Source: Pseudomonas sp. Seg1 (GTDB lineage Bacteria; Pseudomonadota; Gammaproteobacteria; Pseudomonadales; Pseudomonadaceae). Taken from it: DNA of 64,000 nucleotides. Position numbers and translations under genes: made by a program. The notes beneath the pieces were generated by a model. It saw only the letters and a list, made by a program, of their open reading frames with translations. It did no database searches and was not told the origin of the DNA. Shown here piece after piece: positions 8,936 through 19,778 of the stretch (within the stretch, counting starts at the first letter, position 1; each line of letters begins with the position of its first letter). The DNA is taken from contig NZ_AP021903.1 in NCBI RefSeq assembly GCF_018326005.1, forward strand, positions 3,443,501 to 3,507,500, written 5' to 3'.

Positions 8936-11010
8936 GCGATGCGCAACTGGAAATTCTGGCCAGCCGGGCCGGCCTCGCGGTCGACTGGATCGACGCCAAC
9001 GGCCGCCCGCAAAAAGTCGCCCCGGCGGTATTGCGCAATGTCCTGATCGGCTTGGGCCACCCCGCCAGCACTGCCCAGGAAATCGACGCCAGCCTGCTTG
9101 AACTGCAACAAGTCCAACAAGATCGCCATTTGCCGCCGCTGCTGACCAGTGACGTCGGTATCGGCGTCGATCTGGCGCGCTATTTCAAACCTGAGACGCC
9201 GTGTGAGATCCACCTTGAGGACGGTTCGCGAATGAACCTGAAACTCGACGCCGAGGCGATACTGCCCGGCCTGATCCCGGTCGGCTATCAGCAGGTTCAC
9301 ATTGACGATCAATACTTCACGCTCGCCGTAGCGCCGGAGCGCTGCTTCAGCGTCGGCGACGCGGTTGACAATCCGATCCCCCGCGCCTGGGGCCTGAGCG
9401 TGCAGTTGTATGGCCTGCGTCGCCCCGGCGATGGCGGTTTTGGCGACACCCAGGCCTTGGAAGAACTGGCTCGCGTGGCCGGTGAGCGCGGCGCCGACGC
9501 CCTCGCGATCAGCCCGTTGCATGCAATGTTCAGCGCCGACACCGGACGTTACAGCCCGTATTCGCCGTCCAGCCGTCTGTTCCTCAACCCGCTGTATGCC
9601 GCGCCGGGCGCGATTCTTGGCGAGCGCGCCTTGCGCGATGCCATCGAGGCCACCGGTCTGGAGGAGCAACTTGCCCAACTGGAAAGCCTGAAACTCATCG
9701 ACTGGCCCGCCGCCGCCGAAGCCAAGCAGAAACTTCTGCAAGCCTTGTACGAGGGTTTTGTCGCCGGCGATCACCCGCTCCACCCCGACTTCGCCAGTTT
9801 CCGTCACGCCGGTGGTGAAGCACTGGAGAACCATTGCCGCTTCGAGGCCATTCAAGAGATGCGCGCCGCCCGCGGCGAAAGCCTCGACTGGCGCGAATGG
9901 CCCGAGCATTGGCATGACCCACGCGGCGCAGCCCTTGGAGCGTTTGCCGAGGAGTACGCCGAGCGCATCGGTTACTTCGCCTTTTGCCAGTGGCTGATCC
10001 ACCGGTGCCTGGAACGCGCGCAAACCACCGCACGCAGCGCCGGCATGGGCATCGGCCTGATCGCCGACCTCGCGGTCGGTGCCGATGGCGCCGGCAGTCA
10101 GGCCTGGAGCTTTCAGGACGAACTGCTCGCCTCGCTGACCGTTGGCGCACCGCCGGACATCCTCAATCGCTCGGGTCAGGGCTGGGGTATTTCCGCGTTT
10201 TCCCCGGAAGGCCTGATCCGCAATGGCTTTCGCGCATTCATCGAAATGCTCCGCGCCAACTTCGCCCACGCCGGTGGCCTGCGCATCGACCATGTGATGG
10301 GCCTGCAACGGTTGTGGGTGATTCCCAACGGCGCGGCGCCCGCCGACGGTGCGTATCTGTATTACCCGGTGGATGATCTGCTGCGTTTGTTGACCCTCGA
10401 ATCCCATCGTCATCAAGCCATCGTGCTCGGTGAAGACCTCGGCACCGTGCCCGACGGTCTCCAGGAAAAGCTCATCGCCCGTTCAATGCTCGGCATGCGC
10501 GTACTGTTGTTCGAACAGGACAACACCCATTTCAAACCGATTCTCGACTGGCCCGACAATGCGCTAGCCACTACCAGCACCCACGATCTGCCGACGCTCA
10601 ACGGCTGGTGGCATGGCCGCGACATCGACTGGAATGCACGCCTGGGTTTTGTCGATGCCAACGGTGAAATCGAATGGCGACGCCACCGCCAGCGTGAGCG
10701 CGAAGGTCTGCGCGGTGCGCTGAGTCAGGACCCGCAGAACTTCCGCGAAGAGTCCCACGAGGCCGATCAAGTGGTCGACGCCAGCGTGCGTTTCCTTGGC
10801 CATACCCGAGCGCCGCTAGTGCTGCTGCCGCTTGAAGATGCGCTAGGCATTGACGAGCAGGCCAATCTGCCGGGGACCATCGACACGCACCCGAACTGGT
10901 CGCGGCGTTTGCCGGGCACCAGTGAGGCGTTGCTCGACGGCGCGGATGCCGCGCGACGTCTGGAACTTCTGGCGTGCGCGCGCCTGCAGGCTGCCGAGCG
11001 TGACCAATGA
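8932..11010 (+). CDS. malQ: 4-alpha-glucanotransferase (amylomaltase, GH77)
   Basis: A 692-aa disproportionating enzyme that moves maltodextrin segments between chains. GH77 motifs: nucleophile Asp in GGLRIDHVMGLQRLWVIP (near 453), acid/base Glu in VLGEDLGTVPDGL (near 501) and Asp in TTSTHDLPTLNGWW (near 550). An upstream in-frame ATG at 8872 lies deep in treZ; the ATG at 8932 overlaps the treZ stop (ATGA) and is preferred. The 3' end overlaps treY in the same way. In this operon it probably reworks short dextrins left by debranching and trehalose release. Confidence 0.95.
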   Translation: MSDAQLEILASRAGLAVDWIDANGRPQKVAPAVLRNVLIGLGHPASTAQEIDASLLELQQVQQDRHLPPLLTSDVGIGVDLARYFKPETPCEIHLEDGSRMNLKLDAEAILPGLIPVGYQQVHIDDQYFTLAVAPERCFSVGDAVDNPIPRAWGLSVQLYGLRRPGDGGFGDTQALEELARVAGERGADALAISPLHAMFSADTGRYSPYSPSSRLFLNPLYAAPGAILGERALRDAIEATGLEEQLAQLESLKLIDWPAAAEAKQKLLQALYEGFVAGDHPLHPDFASFRHAGGEALENHCRFEAIQEMRAARGESLDWREWPEHWHDPRGAALGAFAEEYAERIGYFAFCQWLIHRCLERAQTTARSAGMGIGLIADLAVGADGAGSQAWSFQDELLASLTVGAPPDILNRSGQGWGISAFSPEGLIRNGFRAFIEMLRANFAHAGGLRIDHVMGLQRLWVIPNGAAPADGAYLYYPVDDLLRLLTLESHRHQAIVLGEDLGTVPDGLQEKLIARSMLGMRVLLFEQDNTHFKPILDWPDNALATTSTHDLPTLNGWWHGRDIDWNARLGFVDANGEIEWRRHRQREREGLRGALSQDPQNFREESHEADQVVDASVRFLGHTRAPLVLLPLEDALGIDEQANLPGTIDTHPNWSRRLPGTSEALLDGADAARRLELLACARLQAAERDQ

Positions 11011-13769
11011 ATCAATCGCTTATCCAACCATTGCGCGCCACCTTGCGCCTGCAATTTCATAAAGGCTTCACCCTCGAACACGCGGTGCCGCTGGTGCCGT
11101 ATTTCGCCCGGCTCGGCATCAGCCACATTTATGCCTCGCCGTTGCTCGCCGCACGCGCCGGTTCGATGCACGGCTACGACGTGGTCGACCCGACGCAAGT
11201 CAACCCGGAACTGGGCGGCGAACCGGCGCTGCGGCGGCTGGTCAACACCCTGCGCGACCACGACATGGGCCTGATTCTAGACATCGTCTCCAACCACATG
11301 GCGGTCGGCGGCAATGACAATCCGTGGTGGCTCGACCTCCTCGAATGGGGGCGCTTGAGCCCCTACGGCGAGTTCTTCGACATTCAATGGCACTCGCCGG
11401 ACCCGTTGATGGAAGGCCAGTTGTTGCTGCCGTTTCTCGGCAGTGACTACGGCGTGGCGTTGCAGGAAGGCACGCTGAAACTGCAGTTTGATGCGCAGCG
11501 CGGCAGCTTTTATGTCGAGCACTACGACCATCACTTCCCGATCTGCCCGAACGATTACGCTGATTTGCTTAACGGTGACGATGCGCTGAGGTCACTGGCT
11601 GAGCGCTTCAGCGCGCTCAGCGACCAGAACGACGCGCATTCACTGGCCGTTCCTTTAAAGGAAGAACTGCGGCAATTGGCGAGCGATCGGTCGGCGCTCG
11701 ACGCCATCCAGCGCAACCTCACGGCCTACGATTCCACTACCGATGAAGGCTTCCACAAGCTGCATCAATTGCTGGAACGGCAGAGTTACCGCCTCGCCAG
11801 TTGGCGCACTGCTGCCGACGACATCAACTGGCGGCGCTTCTTCGATATCAATGAGCTCGGCGGTCTGCGCGTCGAACGCCCGGCGGTGTTCGAAGCGACT
11901 CACGGCAAGATCTTCCAGTTGATCGCCGAAGGCCTGGTCGATGGTTTGCGCATCGACCACATCGACGGCCTCGCCGATCCACGCGGCTACTGTCGCAAAT
12001 TGCGTCGCCGTGTCGATCTGCTCGCACCGGGGCGGCATCTGCCGATCTACATCGAGAAGATCCTCGGCGACGGTGAAACGCCGCGCCGCGACTGGGCGGT
12101 GGACGGCACCACCGGTTACGAATTCATGAATCAGCTGTCGTTGCTGCAACACGATCCGGACGGCGAACACATCCTCGGTGACTTGTGGCAACGCCGCACC
12201 GAGCGCCCTGCGGCGTTTATCGAAGAAGCGCAATTGGCGCGTCAGCAGATCCTCAATGGCTCGCTGGCCAGCGATTTCGAAAGCGTTGCTCAAGCCTTGC
12301 TGCAGGTCGCCCGCGATGACCTGATGACCCGTGACCTGACCCTCGGCGCGATCCGTCGGGCGTTGCAGGCGCTGATCGTGCATTTCCCGGTGTACCGCAC
12401 TTACATCAGCGCGATGGGTCGCTCGGCCCAGGATGAAGAATTCTTTCAGCAGGCCATGGACGGTGCGCGGCAGACGCTGGGCGAAGGCGACTGGCCGGTG
12501 CTCGATTGTCTGGCAGCCTGGCTCGGTGGCACGCCGTGGCGACACAAGCCCCGAGGCCGTTCACGAAAAATCCTCAAACATGCATGCGTGCGTTTCCAGC
12601 AACTGACGTCGCCGGCGGCCGCCAAAGCCGTGGAAGACACCGCGCTGTATCGCTCCGCCGTGCTGCTGTCGCGCAATGACGTCGGCTACAACACCGAGCA
12701 ATTCAGCGCACCGCTCAGCGACTTCCACGCCCTCAATCAGCAACGCCTTGAGGCGTTCCCCGACAACCTGTTAGCCACCGCCACCCACGATCACAAACGC
12801 GGCGAAGACACCCGGGCGCGTCTGGCCGTGCTCAGCGAGCGCAGCCATTGGTATGCCGAGCAAATCGAATTGTGGCGTGCCCTCGCCCGGCCGGTGCGCA
12901 GTGACGAGCAGATGCCGTCTACCGGCGACGAGCTGATTTTGTATCAGGCCCTGATCGGCAGTTGGCCGCTGGAGCTGCGCGACGATGATCAGGCCGGATT
13001 TGCCGACTACGCCAAACGGATCTGGCAATGGCAGCAGAAAGCGTTGCGCGAAGCCAAGTTGCAAAGCAGTTGGAGCGCACCGAACGAGGCCTATGAAAAC
13101 GCCGCGCAATCGTTCACCGAAAAACTCCTGACCGGTGATGAAGGTGAACTGCTACGCGCGGCGCTGAGTAAAACCGTCAACAGCATCGCGGCGGCGGGTG
13201 CGCTGAATGGCTTGGCGCAAACCTTGCTGCGCATGACCGTGCCGGGGGTACCGGATCTGTATCAGGGCAACGAGTTCTGGGACTTCAGCCTGGTTGATCC
13301 GGACAACCGCCGGCCGGTGGATTACGCCGCTCGCGAGCAAGCCTTGCAGGCACCCGTGCCGGTCGGGGAAATGCTGTCGAACTGGCGTGACGGGCGCATC
13401 AAGCAAGCCTTGATTGCCCAGGTGCTGAACCTGCGTGTCGAGCACGCCGAGTTGTTCCGGCGGGGTTCGTATCAGGCCCTTGAGGTACTGGGCAGCCGGG
13501 CGCACAACGTGCTCGCGTTTGCCCGTGAACATGAGGGAATGCAAGCCATCGTGATCGTGCCGGTCCGTTGCGCAACCCTGCTGGAAAACAGTGCTGTACC
13601 TCAGGTCGATGCGCTGCGCTGGGGCGATACGTGGGTGGTTTTACCGTTCGCCGCCTCCGACACAAACCTGAAGGGACTTTTTTCGAGCGGCGCAGTCACA
13701 AAAAACAGGGAGCTGAATATCAGCGACGCGCTGGGGATGTCCCGGTCAATCTCTTTATCCAACACTTAA
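11007..13769 (+). CDS. treY: malto-oligosyltrehalose synthase (GH13)
   Basis: A 920-aa intramolecular transglucosylase that turns the reducing-end alpha-1,4 bond of a maltooligosaccharide into an alpha,alpha-1,1 bond, the TreZ substrate. Signatures: the N-terminal RLQFHKGFTLEHAVPLVPYF, the catalytic Asp in DGLRIDHIDGLADPRGY (near 316), Glu in IYIEKILGDGE (near 348) and Asp in TATHDHKRGEDTR (near 594). The family-typical PGVPDLYQGNEFWDFSLVDP block is near the C-terminus. Length matches the family. The ATG overlaps the malQ stop. Last of four coupled genes. Confidence 0.96.
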   Translation: MNQSLIQPLRATLRLQFHKGFTLEHAVPLVPYFARLGISHIYASPLLAARAGSMHGYDVVDPTQVNPELGGEPALRRLVNTLRDHDMGLILDIVSNHMAVGGNDNPWWLDLLEWGRLSPYGEFFDIQWHSPDPLMEGQLLLPFLGSDYGVALQEGTLKLQFDAQRGSFYVEHYDHHFPICPNDYADLLNGDDALRSLAERFSALSDQNDAHSLAVPLKEELRQLASDRSALDAIQRNLTAYDSTTDEGFHKLHQLLERQSYRLASWRTAADDINWRRFFDINELGGLRVERPAVFEATHGKIFQLIAEGLVDGLRIDHIDGLADPRGYCRKLRRRVDLLAPGRHLPIYIEKILGDGETPRRDWAVDGTTGYEFMNQLSLLQHDPDGEHILGDLWQRRTERPAAFIEEAQLARQQILNGSLASDFESVAQALLQVARDDLMTRDLTLGAIRRALQALIVHFPVYRTYISAMGRSAQDEEFFQQAMDGARQTLGEGDWPVLDCLAAWLGGTPWRHKPRGRSRKILKHACVRFQQLTSPAAAKAVEDTALYRSAVLLSRNDVGYNTEQFSAPLSDFHALNQQRLEAFPDNLLATATHDHKRGEDTRARLAVLSERSHWYAEQIELWRALARPVRSDEQMPSTGDELILYQALIGSWPLELRDDDQAGFADYAKRIWQWQQKALREAKLQSSWSAPNEAYENAAQSFTEKLLTGDEGELLRAALSKTVNSIAAAGALNGLAQTLLRMTVPGVPDLYQGNEFWDFSLVDPDNRRPVDYAAREQALQAPVPVGEMLSNWRDGRIKQALIAQVLNLRVEHAELFRRGSYQALEVLGSRAHNVLAFAREHEGMQAIVIVPVRCATLLENSAVPQVDALRWGDTWVVLPFAASDTNLKGLFSSGAVTKNRELNISDALGMSRSISLSNT

Positions 13770-13802
13770 CGTAAAGCATGAGTTCAGTTCAGGAGCATTG
13801 CG

Positions 13803-14117
13803 ATGAGCACCGACGATAAACGCATCCGCGAATTCGCCTATCAGATCTGGGAGTCGGAGGGTAAACCCGAAGGCCAGGAAGATCGCCACTGGGAAATGGC
13901 GCGCAAGCTGGCCGAAGCCGAAGCCCTGGCGCCGAAAAAATCGCCGAAGGCGGCGGGCAGCAAGGCTGCCGGCAAAACCGCCGAGGTGAAAGCACCCGCC
14001 GCCAAACCCAAAACCCCGGCCAAAGCCAAGCCAGCAAGTGCTGCGAAAGTGATTCCCCCGGGCGAGAAAGCCGTCGAGAAAAAGCCGCGAGCTGCGCGCA
14101 AGCCCCCGGCGAACTGA
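13803..14117 (+). CDS. DUF2934 protein with histone-like Lys/Ala/Pro tail
   Basis: A 104-aa protein. Residues 1-40 match the short DUF2934 helix pair (RIREFAYQIWESEGKPEGQE then DRHWEMARKLAEAEA). The rest is a low-complexity Lys/Ala/Pro tail (KKSPKAAGSKAAGKTAEVKA and on), basic and probably disordered, similar in composition to histone-H1-like tails. The role is unknown; DNA or polyanion binding is inference. AGGAG precedes the ATG. It lies 33 bases after treY and before glgX, so it probably travels with the glucan operon. Confidence 0.85.
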   Translation: MSTDDKRIREFAYQIWESEGKPEGQEDRHWEMARKLAEAEALAPKKSPKAAGSKAAGKTAEVKAPAAKPKTPAKAKPASAAKVIPPGEKAVEKKPRAARKPPAN

Positions 14118-14221
14118 CGCTACCCGTTTTATTGAACTGAACAACCGTGTGGCGGGCTTGCTCGCCACAGAGGGCCAACTCGTCCTCAAAAAATACTAAC
14201 CGCCATGTGGGTGAAGACCTC

Positions 14222-14354
14222 TGTGGTGAGGAGATTTATCCCCGATGGGTTGCGAAGCGACCCCAAAAACAACAAATGCGGAGCATCTGCCACACCGCAT
14301 CCAATGGTTTTGCGACTGCTACGCAGCCGATCGGGGATAAATCCCCTCACCACA
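14222..14354. repeat. 133-bp inverted-repeat element (TGTGGTGAGG class)
   Basis: Arms 14222-14246 and 14330-14354 are inverted 25-mers with one mismatch (TGTGGTGAGG-AGATTTATCC-CCGAT against its complement), enclosing about 83 bases. Related elements lie at 27564-27704 and 44171-44317. It sits between the DUF2934 gene and glgX and could attenuate read-through. Confidence 0.75.
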
Positions 14355-14415
14355 AAATCACTCTGCCACAGGTTCAGGTTTAACCGAACGACCCCCGATT
14401 TTTGCAGGAGCAATC

Positions 14416-16575
<2,160 letters not shown>

Positions 16576-16576
16576 T

Positions 16577-17575
16577 ATGGAACTGCAGAACTATCTCGCG
16601 CGCCGGCCACCGGACTACGCCAACATCGTAGCCCTCGGCGGTTGCCTGCGGGCGATGGTCGAGGCCGGGCTGGATCGTTTACCGCTGCCGGGCAGTGGCC
16701 ACACGCTGGAGCGCTTCCGGCATCTGGCCGATGTCGGCGGACATGATCTGGGGCTGTGCAAACTCTATGAAGGTCACACCGACGCGCTGTCGATCATCGA
16801 GCAACTGGGTGGTTCGCCAACGCCGGGTAGCACCTGGGGCATGTGGGCCGCGGAACCACCGCAGGCGCGGGTACAAGTGCGCCCCGCCGGGCACATGGTC
16901 GCGCTGCACGGGCGCAAGGCCTGGTGTTCCGGCGCGGCGGTGCTCAGCCATGCGCTGCTCACCGCGTGGGATGCCGATGATCAGCAGCAACTGGTGGCGG
17001 TGGCGCTCGATCAACCGGGCGTGAGCATTACCGATCAAGGCTGGCAAGCGGTGGGCATGGGCGCCACCGGCAGCGTCGAAGTAGTGTTCGAGGGCGCCGA
17101 GGGCCAAGCCATCGGCAACCCCGGCGACTACCTGCAACGCCCGGGTTTCTGGCAGGGCGGGATCGGCATTGCCTCCTGCTGGTACGGCGCCGCGCGGCAG
17201 ATTGCCGAGGCGCTGCGCCAACACTGCGCGCAACATGAAGAGCCGCACGCCCTTGCCCATCTCGGCGCGGTCGACGCGGCGTTGCAGGCGGCGGCCGATG
17301 TCCTGCGCTTCAGCGCTTTGCACATTGATGCGCACCCCCAAGCCAACGCCGAACTGCTGGCTCGGCGCGCCCGCGCAGTGGTTGAACAGTCTGCCGAGCA
17401 AGTCATCCGTGATGTCGGTCGCGCACTGGGTGCCGGGCCTTACTGCAAGGATCGGCATTTCGCCCGACTGCTCGCCGACCTGCCGGTCTTCCTGCGCCAG
17501 AGCCACGCCGAACGCGACCTCGCGGCCCTCGGCCATATCGTCGCCGCGCAACCGAAAGAGGCATGGACGCTATGA
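16577..17575 (+). CDS. acyl-CoA dehydrogenase-like flavoprotein, short
   Basis: A 332-aa protein with acyl-CoA dehydrogenase architecture: N-terminal helices, a middle beta segment with VALHGRKAWCSGAA (compare the family's NGxKxWITGA) and a C-terminal four-helix region. It is shorter than the usual 380-400 aa, and the standard YEGT catalytic-Glu motif is not visible near the end, so dehydrogenase chemistry is doubtful; it may be a flavin monooxygenase-like member or a non-catalytic relative. It starts one base after glgX and its stop overlaps the PIG-L gene (ATGA). Confidence 0.75.
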   Translation: MELQNYLARRPPDYANIVALGGCLRAMVEAGLDRLPLPGSGHTLERFRHLADVGGHDLGLCKLYEGHTDALSIIEQLGGSPTPGSTWGMWAAEPPQARVQVRPAGHMVALHGRKAWCSGAAVLSHALLTAWDADDQQQLVAVALDQPGVSITDQGWQAVGMGATGSVEVVFEGAEGQAIGNPGDYLQRPGFWQGGIGIASCWYGAARQIAEALRQHCAQHEEPHALAHLGAVDAALQAAADVLRFSALHIDAHPQANAELLARRARAVVEQSAEQVIRDVGRALGAGPYCKDRHFARLLADLPVFLRQSHAERDLAALGHIVAAQPKEAWTL

Positions 17576-18342
17576 ACGCCGTCAAAAAAGATAATCCAAT
17601 CGTCGGCCAAGGCACGACCCTGCAGCAATGGCAGGGCTCCCGACATCTGGCGCAACTGCAACGCATCGACATTCTTGATCTGGTGCCACCGGGCTCGCGT
17701 GCGGTGGTCATCGCCCCGCATCCCGATGACGAAGTGCTCGGCTGCGGCGGCTTGCTGCAACTGCTCGCCGCCGCTGGCCGTCCGTTGCAGTTGATCTCCG
17801 TGACTGACGGCAGCGCCAGTCATCCCGGTTCCGAACGCTGGCCCGTCGAACGCCTCAGCATGATTCGCCCACAGGAGTCCGCCGAAGCATTGCGCCGGCT
17901 AGGTGTGCCCATGCATCGCCTGAAATGGTTGCGCGGCGGCTTCAGCGATACGCAAGTGGCCTCTCAAGAACAGGCACTGAGCGAGTTTATCGAACGCCAC
18001 CTGCGCCCCGATGATGTGGTCTTCACCACGTGGTGCGAGGACGGCCATTGCGATCACGAGGCTGTCGGCCGCGCCAGTGCCGAGGCGGCGCAAAGAGTCG
18101 GTGCGACTTGTCACGAGTTGCCCGTGTGGACTTGGCACTGGGCAACGCCCGAAGACGCCGCTGTGCCGTGGCAACGGGCGCGCAAGATTCTGTTGTCGCC
18201 GGCGCAGGTGGCGCGCAAACGCCATGCTGTACATGCCTTCGCCAGTCAGCTCGAAGGCGATCCCGAAGCAGGGCTTGGTCCGGTGCTGGCGCCCTATGTG
18301 CTAGATCGCCTGCTGCAGCCATTCGAGGTGGTGTTTCTATGA
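17572..18342 (+). CDS. PIG-L/LmbE-family N-deacetylase
   Basis: A 256-aa zinc-dependent deacetylase of the PIG-L/LmbE fold, which removes N-acetyl groups from amino-sugar conjugates. The metal and catalytic motif is intact: APHPDDE with His50, Asp52 (base) and Asp53, and the distal DGHCDHEAVGR with His159 and His162. By analogy with MshB, His50, Asp53 and His162 bind zinc. AAGAGG ten bases upstream and the ATGA overlap favour the ATG at 17572 over the one at 17563. The stop overlaps the methyltransferase gene. The substrate is unknown. Confidence 0.9.
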   Translation: MNAVKKDNPIVGQGTTLQQWQGSRHLAQLQRIDILDLVPPGSRAVVIAPHPDDEVLGCGGLLQLLAAAGRPLQLISVTDGSASHPGSERWPVERLSMIRPQESAEALRRLGVPMHRLKWLRGGFSDTQVASQEQALSEFIERHLRPDDVVFTTWCEDGHCDHEAVGRASAEAAQRVGATCHELPVWTWHWATPEDAAVPWQRARKILLSPAQVARKRHAVHAFASQLEGDPEAGLGPVLAPYVLDRLLQPFEVVFL

Positions 18343-18938
18343 GCGTCGAAGATCGCTACTTCGATGGCCTGTTCGCCGGCAACGACGACCCGTGGGCCTT
18401 TCGCGAGCGCTGGTACGAGCAACGCAAACGCGCAATCACTCTCGCCGCATTGCCGCGCCCGCATTACCGCTCGATTTTCGAACCGGGCTGCGCCAACGGT
18501 GAGTTGAGCGCTGAACTGGCCACGCGCTGCGACCGCTTGCTGTGCTGTGACACGGCGAGCACCGCGGTCAAACTGGCGACCACCCGACTGAGCCTGTTTG
18601 ACCACGCTCAGGTGCGGCAAAGTCGCTTGCCAAGTGATTGGCCGGAAGAAAAATTCGACCTGATTGTATTTAGCGAAATCGGCTACTACCTCGACAGTAA
18701 GGATCTGACAGACGTGATCCGCCGGATCACTGATTCCCTGACGGCCGACGGGCAATTGCTCGCCTGCCATTGGCGCCCGCCCATTGATGATTGCCCGCTG
18801 AACGCACGGCAGGTTCACGACTTGATCCACGAGCAACTCAAGTTGCCGCGTCTGGTGCTGCATCAAGAGGCGGATTTCATCCTTGAAGTCTGGAGCCGTG
18901 AGCCCCGTTCGGTGGCCGCGCTGGAGGGTTTGCGATGA
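18339..18938 (+). CDS. NodS-like SAM-dependent methyltransferase
   Basis: A 199-aa class I methyltransferase. Motif I is IFEPGCANGELSAELA, followed by CDTASTAVKLA (motif II) and FDLIVFSEIGYYL (motif IV region). The overall pattern, with an N-terminal FAGNDDPWAFRERWYEQRK segment, resembles the NodS group that N-methylates amino sugars in rhizobial signals; that substrate is an inference. The ATG at 18339 overlaps the PIG-L stop, and a long upstream extension in this frame (from 18030) is an artefact of antisense openness. The stop overlaps the glycosyltransferase start. Confidence 0.9.
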   Translation: MSVEDRYFDGLFAGNDDPWAFRERWYEQRKRAITLAALPRPHYRSIFEPGCANGELSAELATRCDRLLCCDTASTAVKLATTRLSLFDHAQVRQSRLPSDWPEEKFDLIVFSEIGYYLDSKDLTDVIRRITDSLTADGQLLACHWRPPIDDCPLNARQVHDLIHEQLKLPRLVLHQEADFILEVWSREPRSVAALEGLR

Positions 18939-19621
18939 TTGGCATTCTGATTCCGGCGCACAACGAAGAGGACCTGCTCGATGAGTGCCTGAGCGCCGCC
19001 ATGCGTGCGAGCCGCCACGGTTTGCTCGCGGGCGAACCGGTTGAAGTGCTGGTGGTGCTCGACAGCTGCACCGACCGCTCGGCACAGATTGTAGATAACT
19101 ACCCGGTGCTGAGCCTGCACATCGACGCGCGCAATGTCGGCCAGGCCCGCGCTGCCGGCGCTCAGGTGCTGTTGGAGCGCGGCGCCCGCTGGATTTCCTG
19201 CTCGGACGCCGACAGCCGCGTCGCCGATGACTGGCTGGTGGCCCAGCTCGGACTGGGCGCCGACGCGGTGTGCGGCACCGTCACGGTCGAGCGCTGGCAC
19301 GAGTCATTCGATGCCGCGGCGCAAATCCGCTACCACCGCCACTACCGCGCCTGCGATGGCCATCGGCATATCCACGGCGCTAACCTGGGCGTCAGCGCTG
19401 ATGCCTATCGCTGGGCCGGCGGCTTTAAGCCACTGGCGTGCGATGAAGATGTGCAACTGGTGCGCGAGCTGGAACTGGTTGGCGCAAACATCGCCTGGAG
19501 TTATCGCCCGCAAGTTCACACCAGCGCTCGTTTCGACAGCCGTGCGCGAGGCGGATTTGGTGACTATTTGCGAAAACTGGCACAGATAGAGCAAAAAAAT
19601 ACGGATCAGATTGATCTGTGA
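18935..19621 (+). CDS. family 2 glycosyltransferase
   Basis: A 228-aa GT-A glycosyltransferase. The N-terminus IGILIPAHNEEDLLDECL is the GT2 nucleotide-binding start; CSDADSRVADDW is the DxD metal motif and CDEDVQLVREL holds the candidate catalytic acidic pair. There is no membrane helix, so it is probably soluble or peripheral. It overlaps the methyltransferase by four bases (ATGA). Together with the deacetylase and methyltransferase it suggests a modified amino-sugar product; donor and acceptor are unknown. Confidence 0.88.
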   Translation: MIGILIPAHNEEDLLDECLSAAMRASRHGLLAGEPVEVLVVLDSCTDRSAQIVDNYPVLSLHIDARNVGQARAAGAQVLLERGARWISCSDADSRVADDWLVAQLGLGADAVCGTVTVERWHESFDAAAQIRYHRHYRACDGHRHIHGANLGVSADAYRWAGGFKPLACDEDVQLVRELELVGANIAWSYRPQVHTSARFDSRARGGFGDYLRKLAQIEQKNTDQIDL

Positions 19622-19778
19622 CGCGACGAACGTCACTTCATGAGCAATACTCTGCTGCGCGGCAATCCAGGGTTCGGAGCGTCGCACCGCAATCAACCAG
19701 CCTTCACGGGTCGGCCGCGCCAGATATTCATGGCCACGGGCACGACTGAGGGCGAGACCACACAAGGACGTCGCACCC

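Noticed and set aside
8821..10416. 531-aa open frame opposite malQ
   Set aside because: Antisense shadow with no family signature; malQ has all GH77 motifs.
18030..18338. Long N-terminal extension of the methyltransferase frame
   Set aside because: It overlaps the PIG-L gene in another frame, is Arg-rich without a domain, and the ATGA overlap gives a better start.
19622..19778. Antisense open frame (minus strand, about 19304-19999) across the gap before the PIG-L paralogue
   Set aside because: No start context or domain, and most of it is the shadow of flanking genes.
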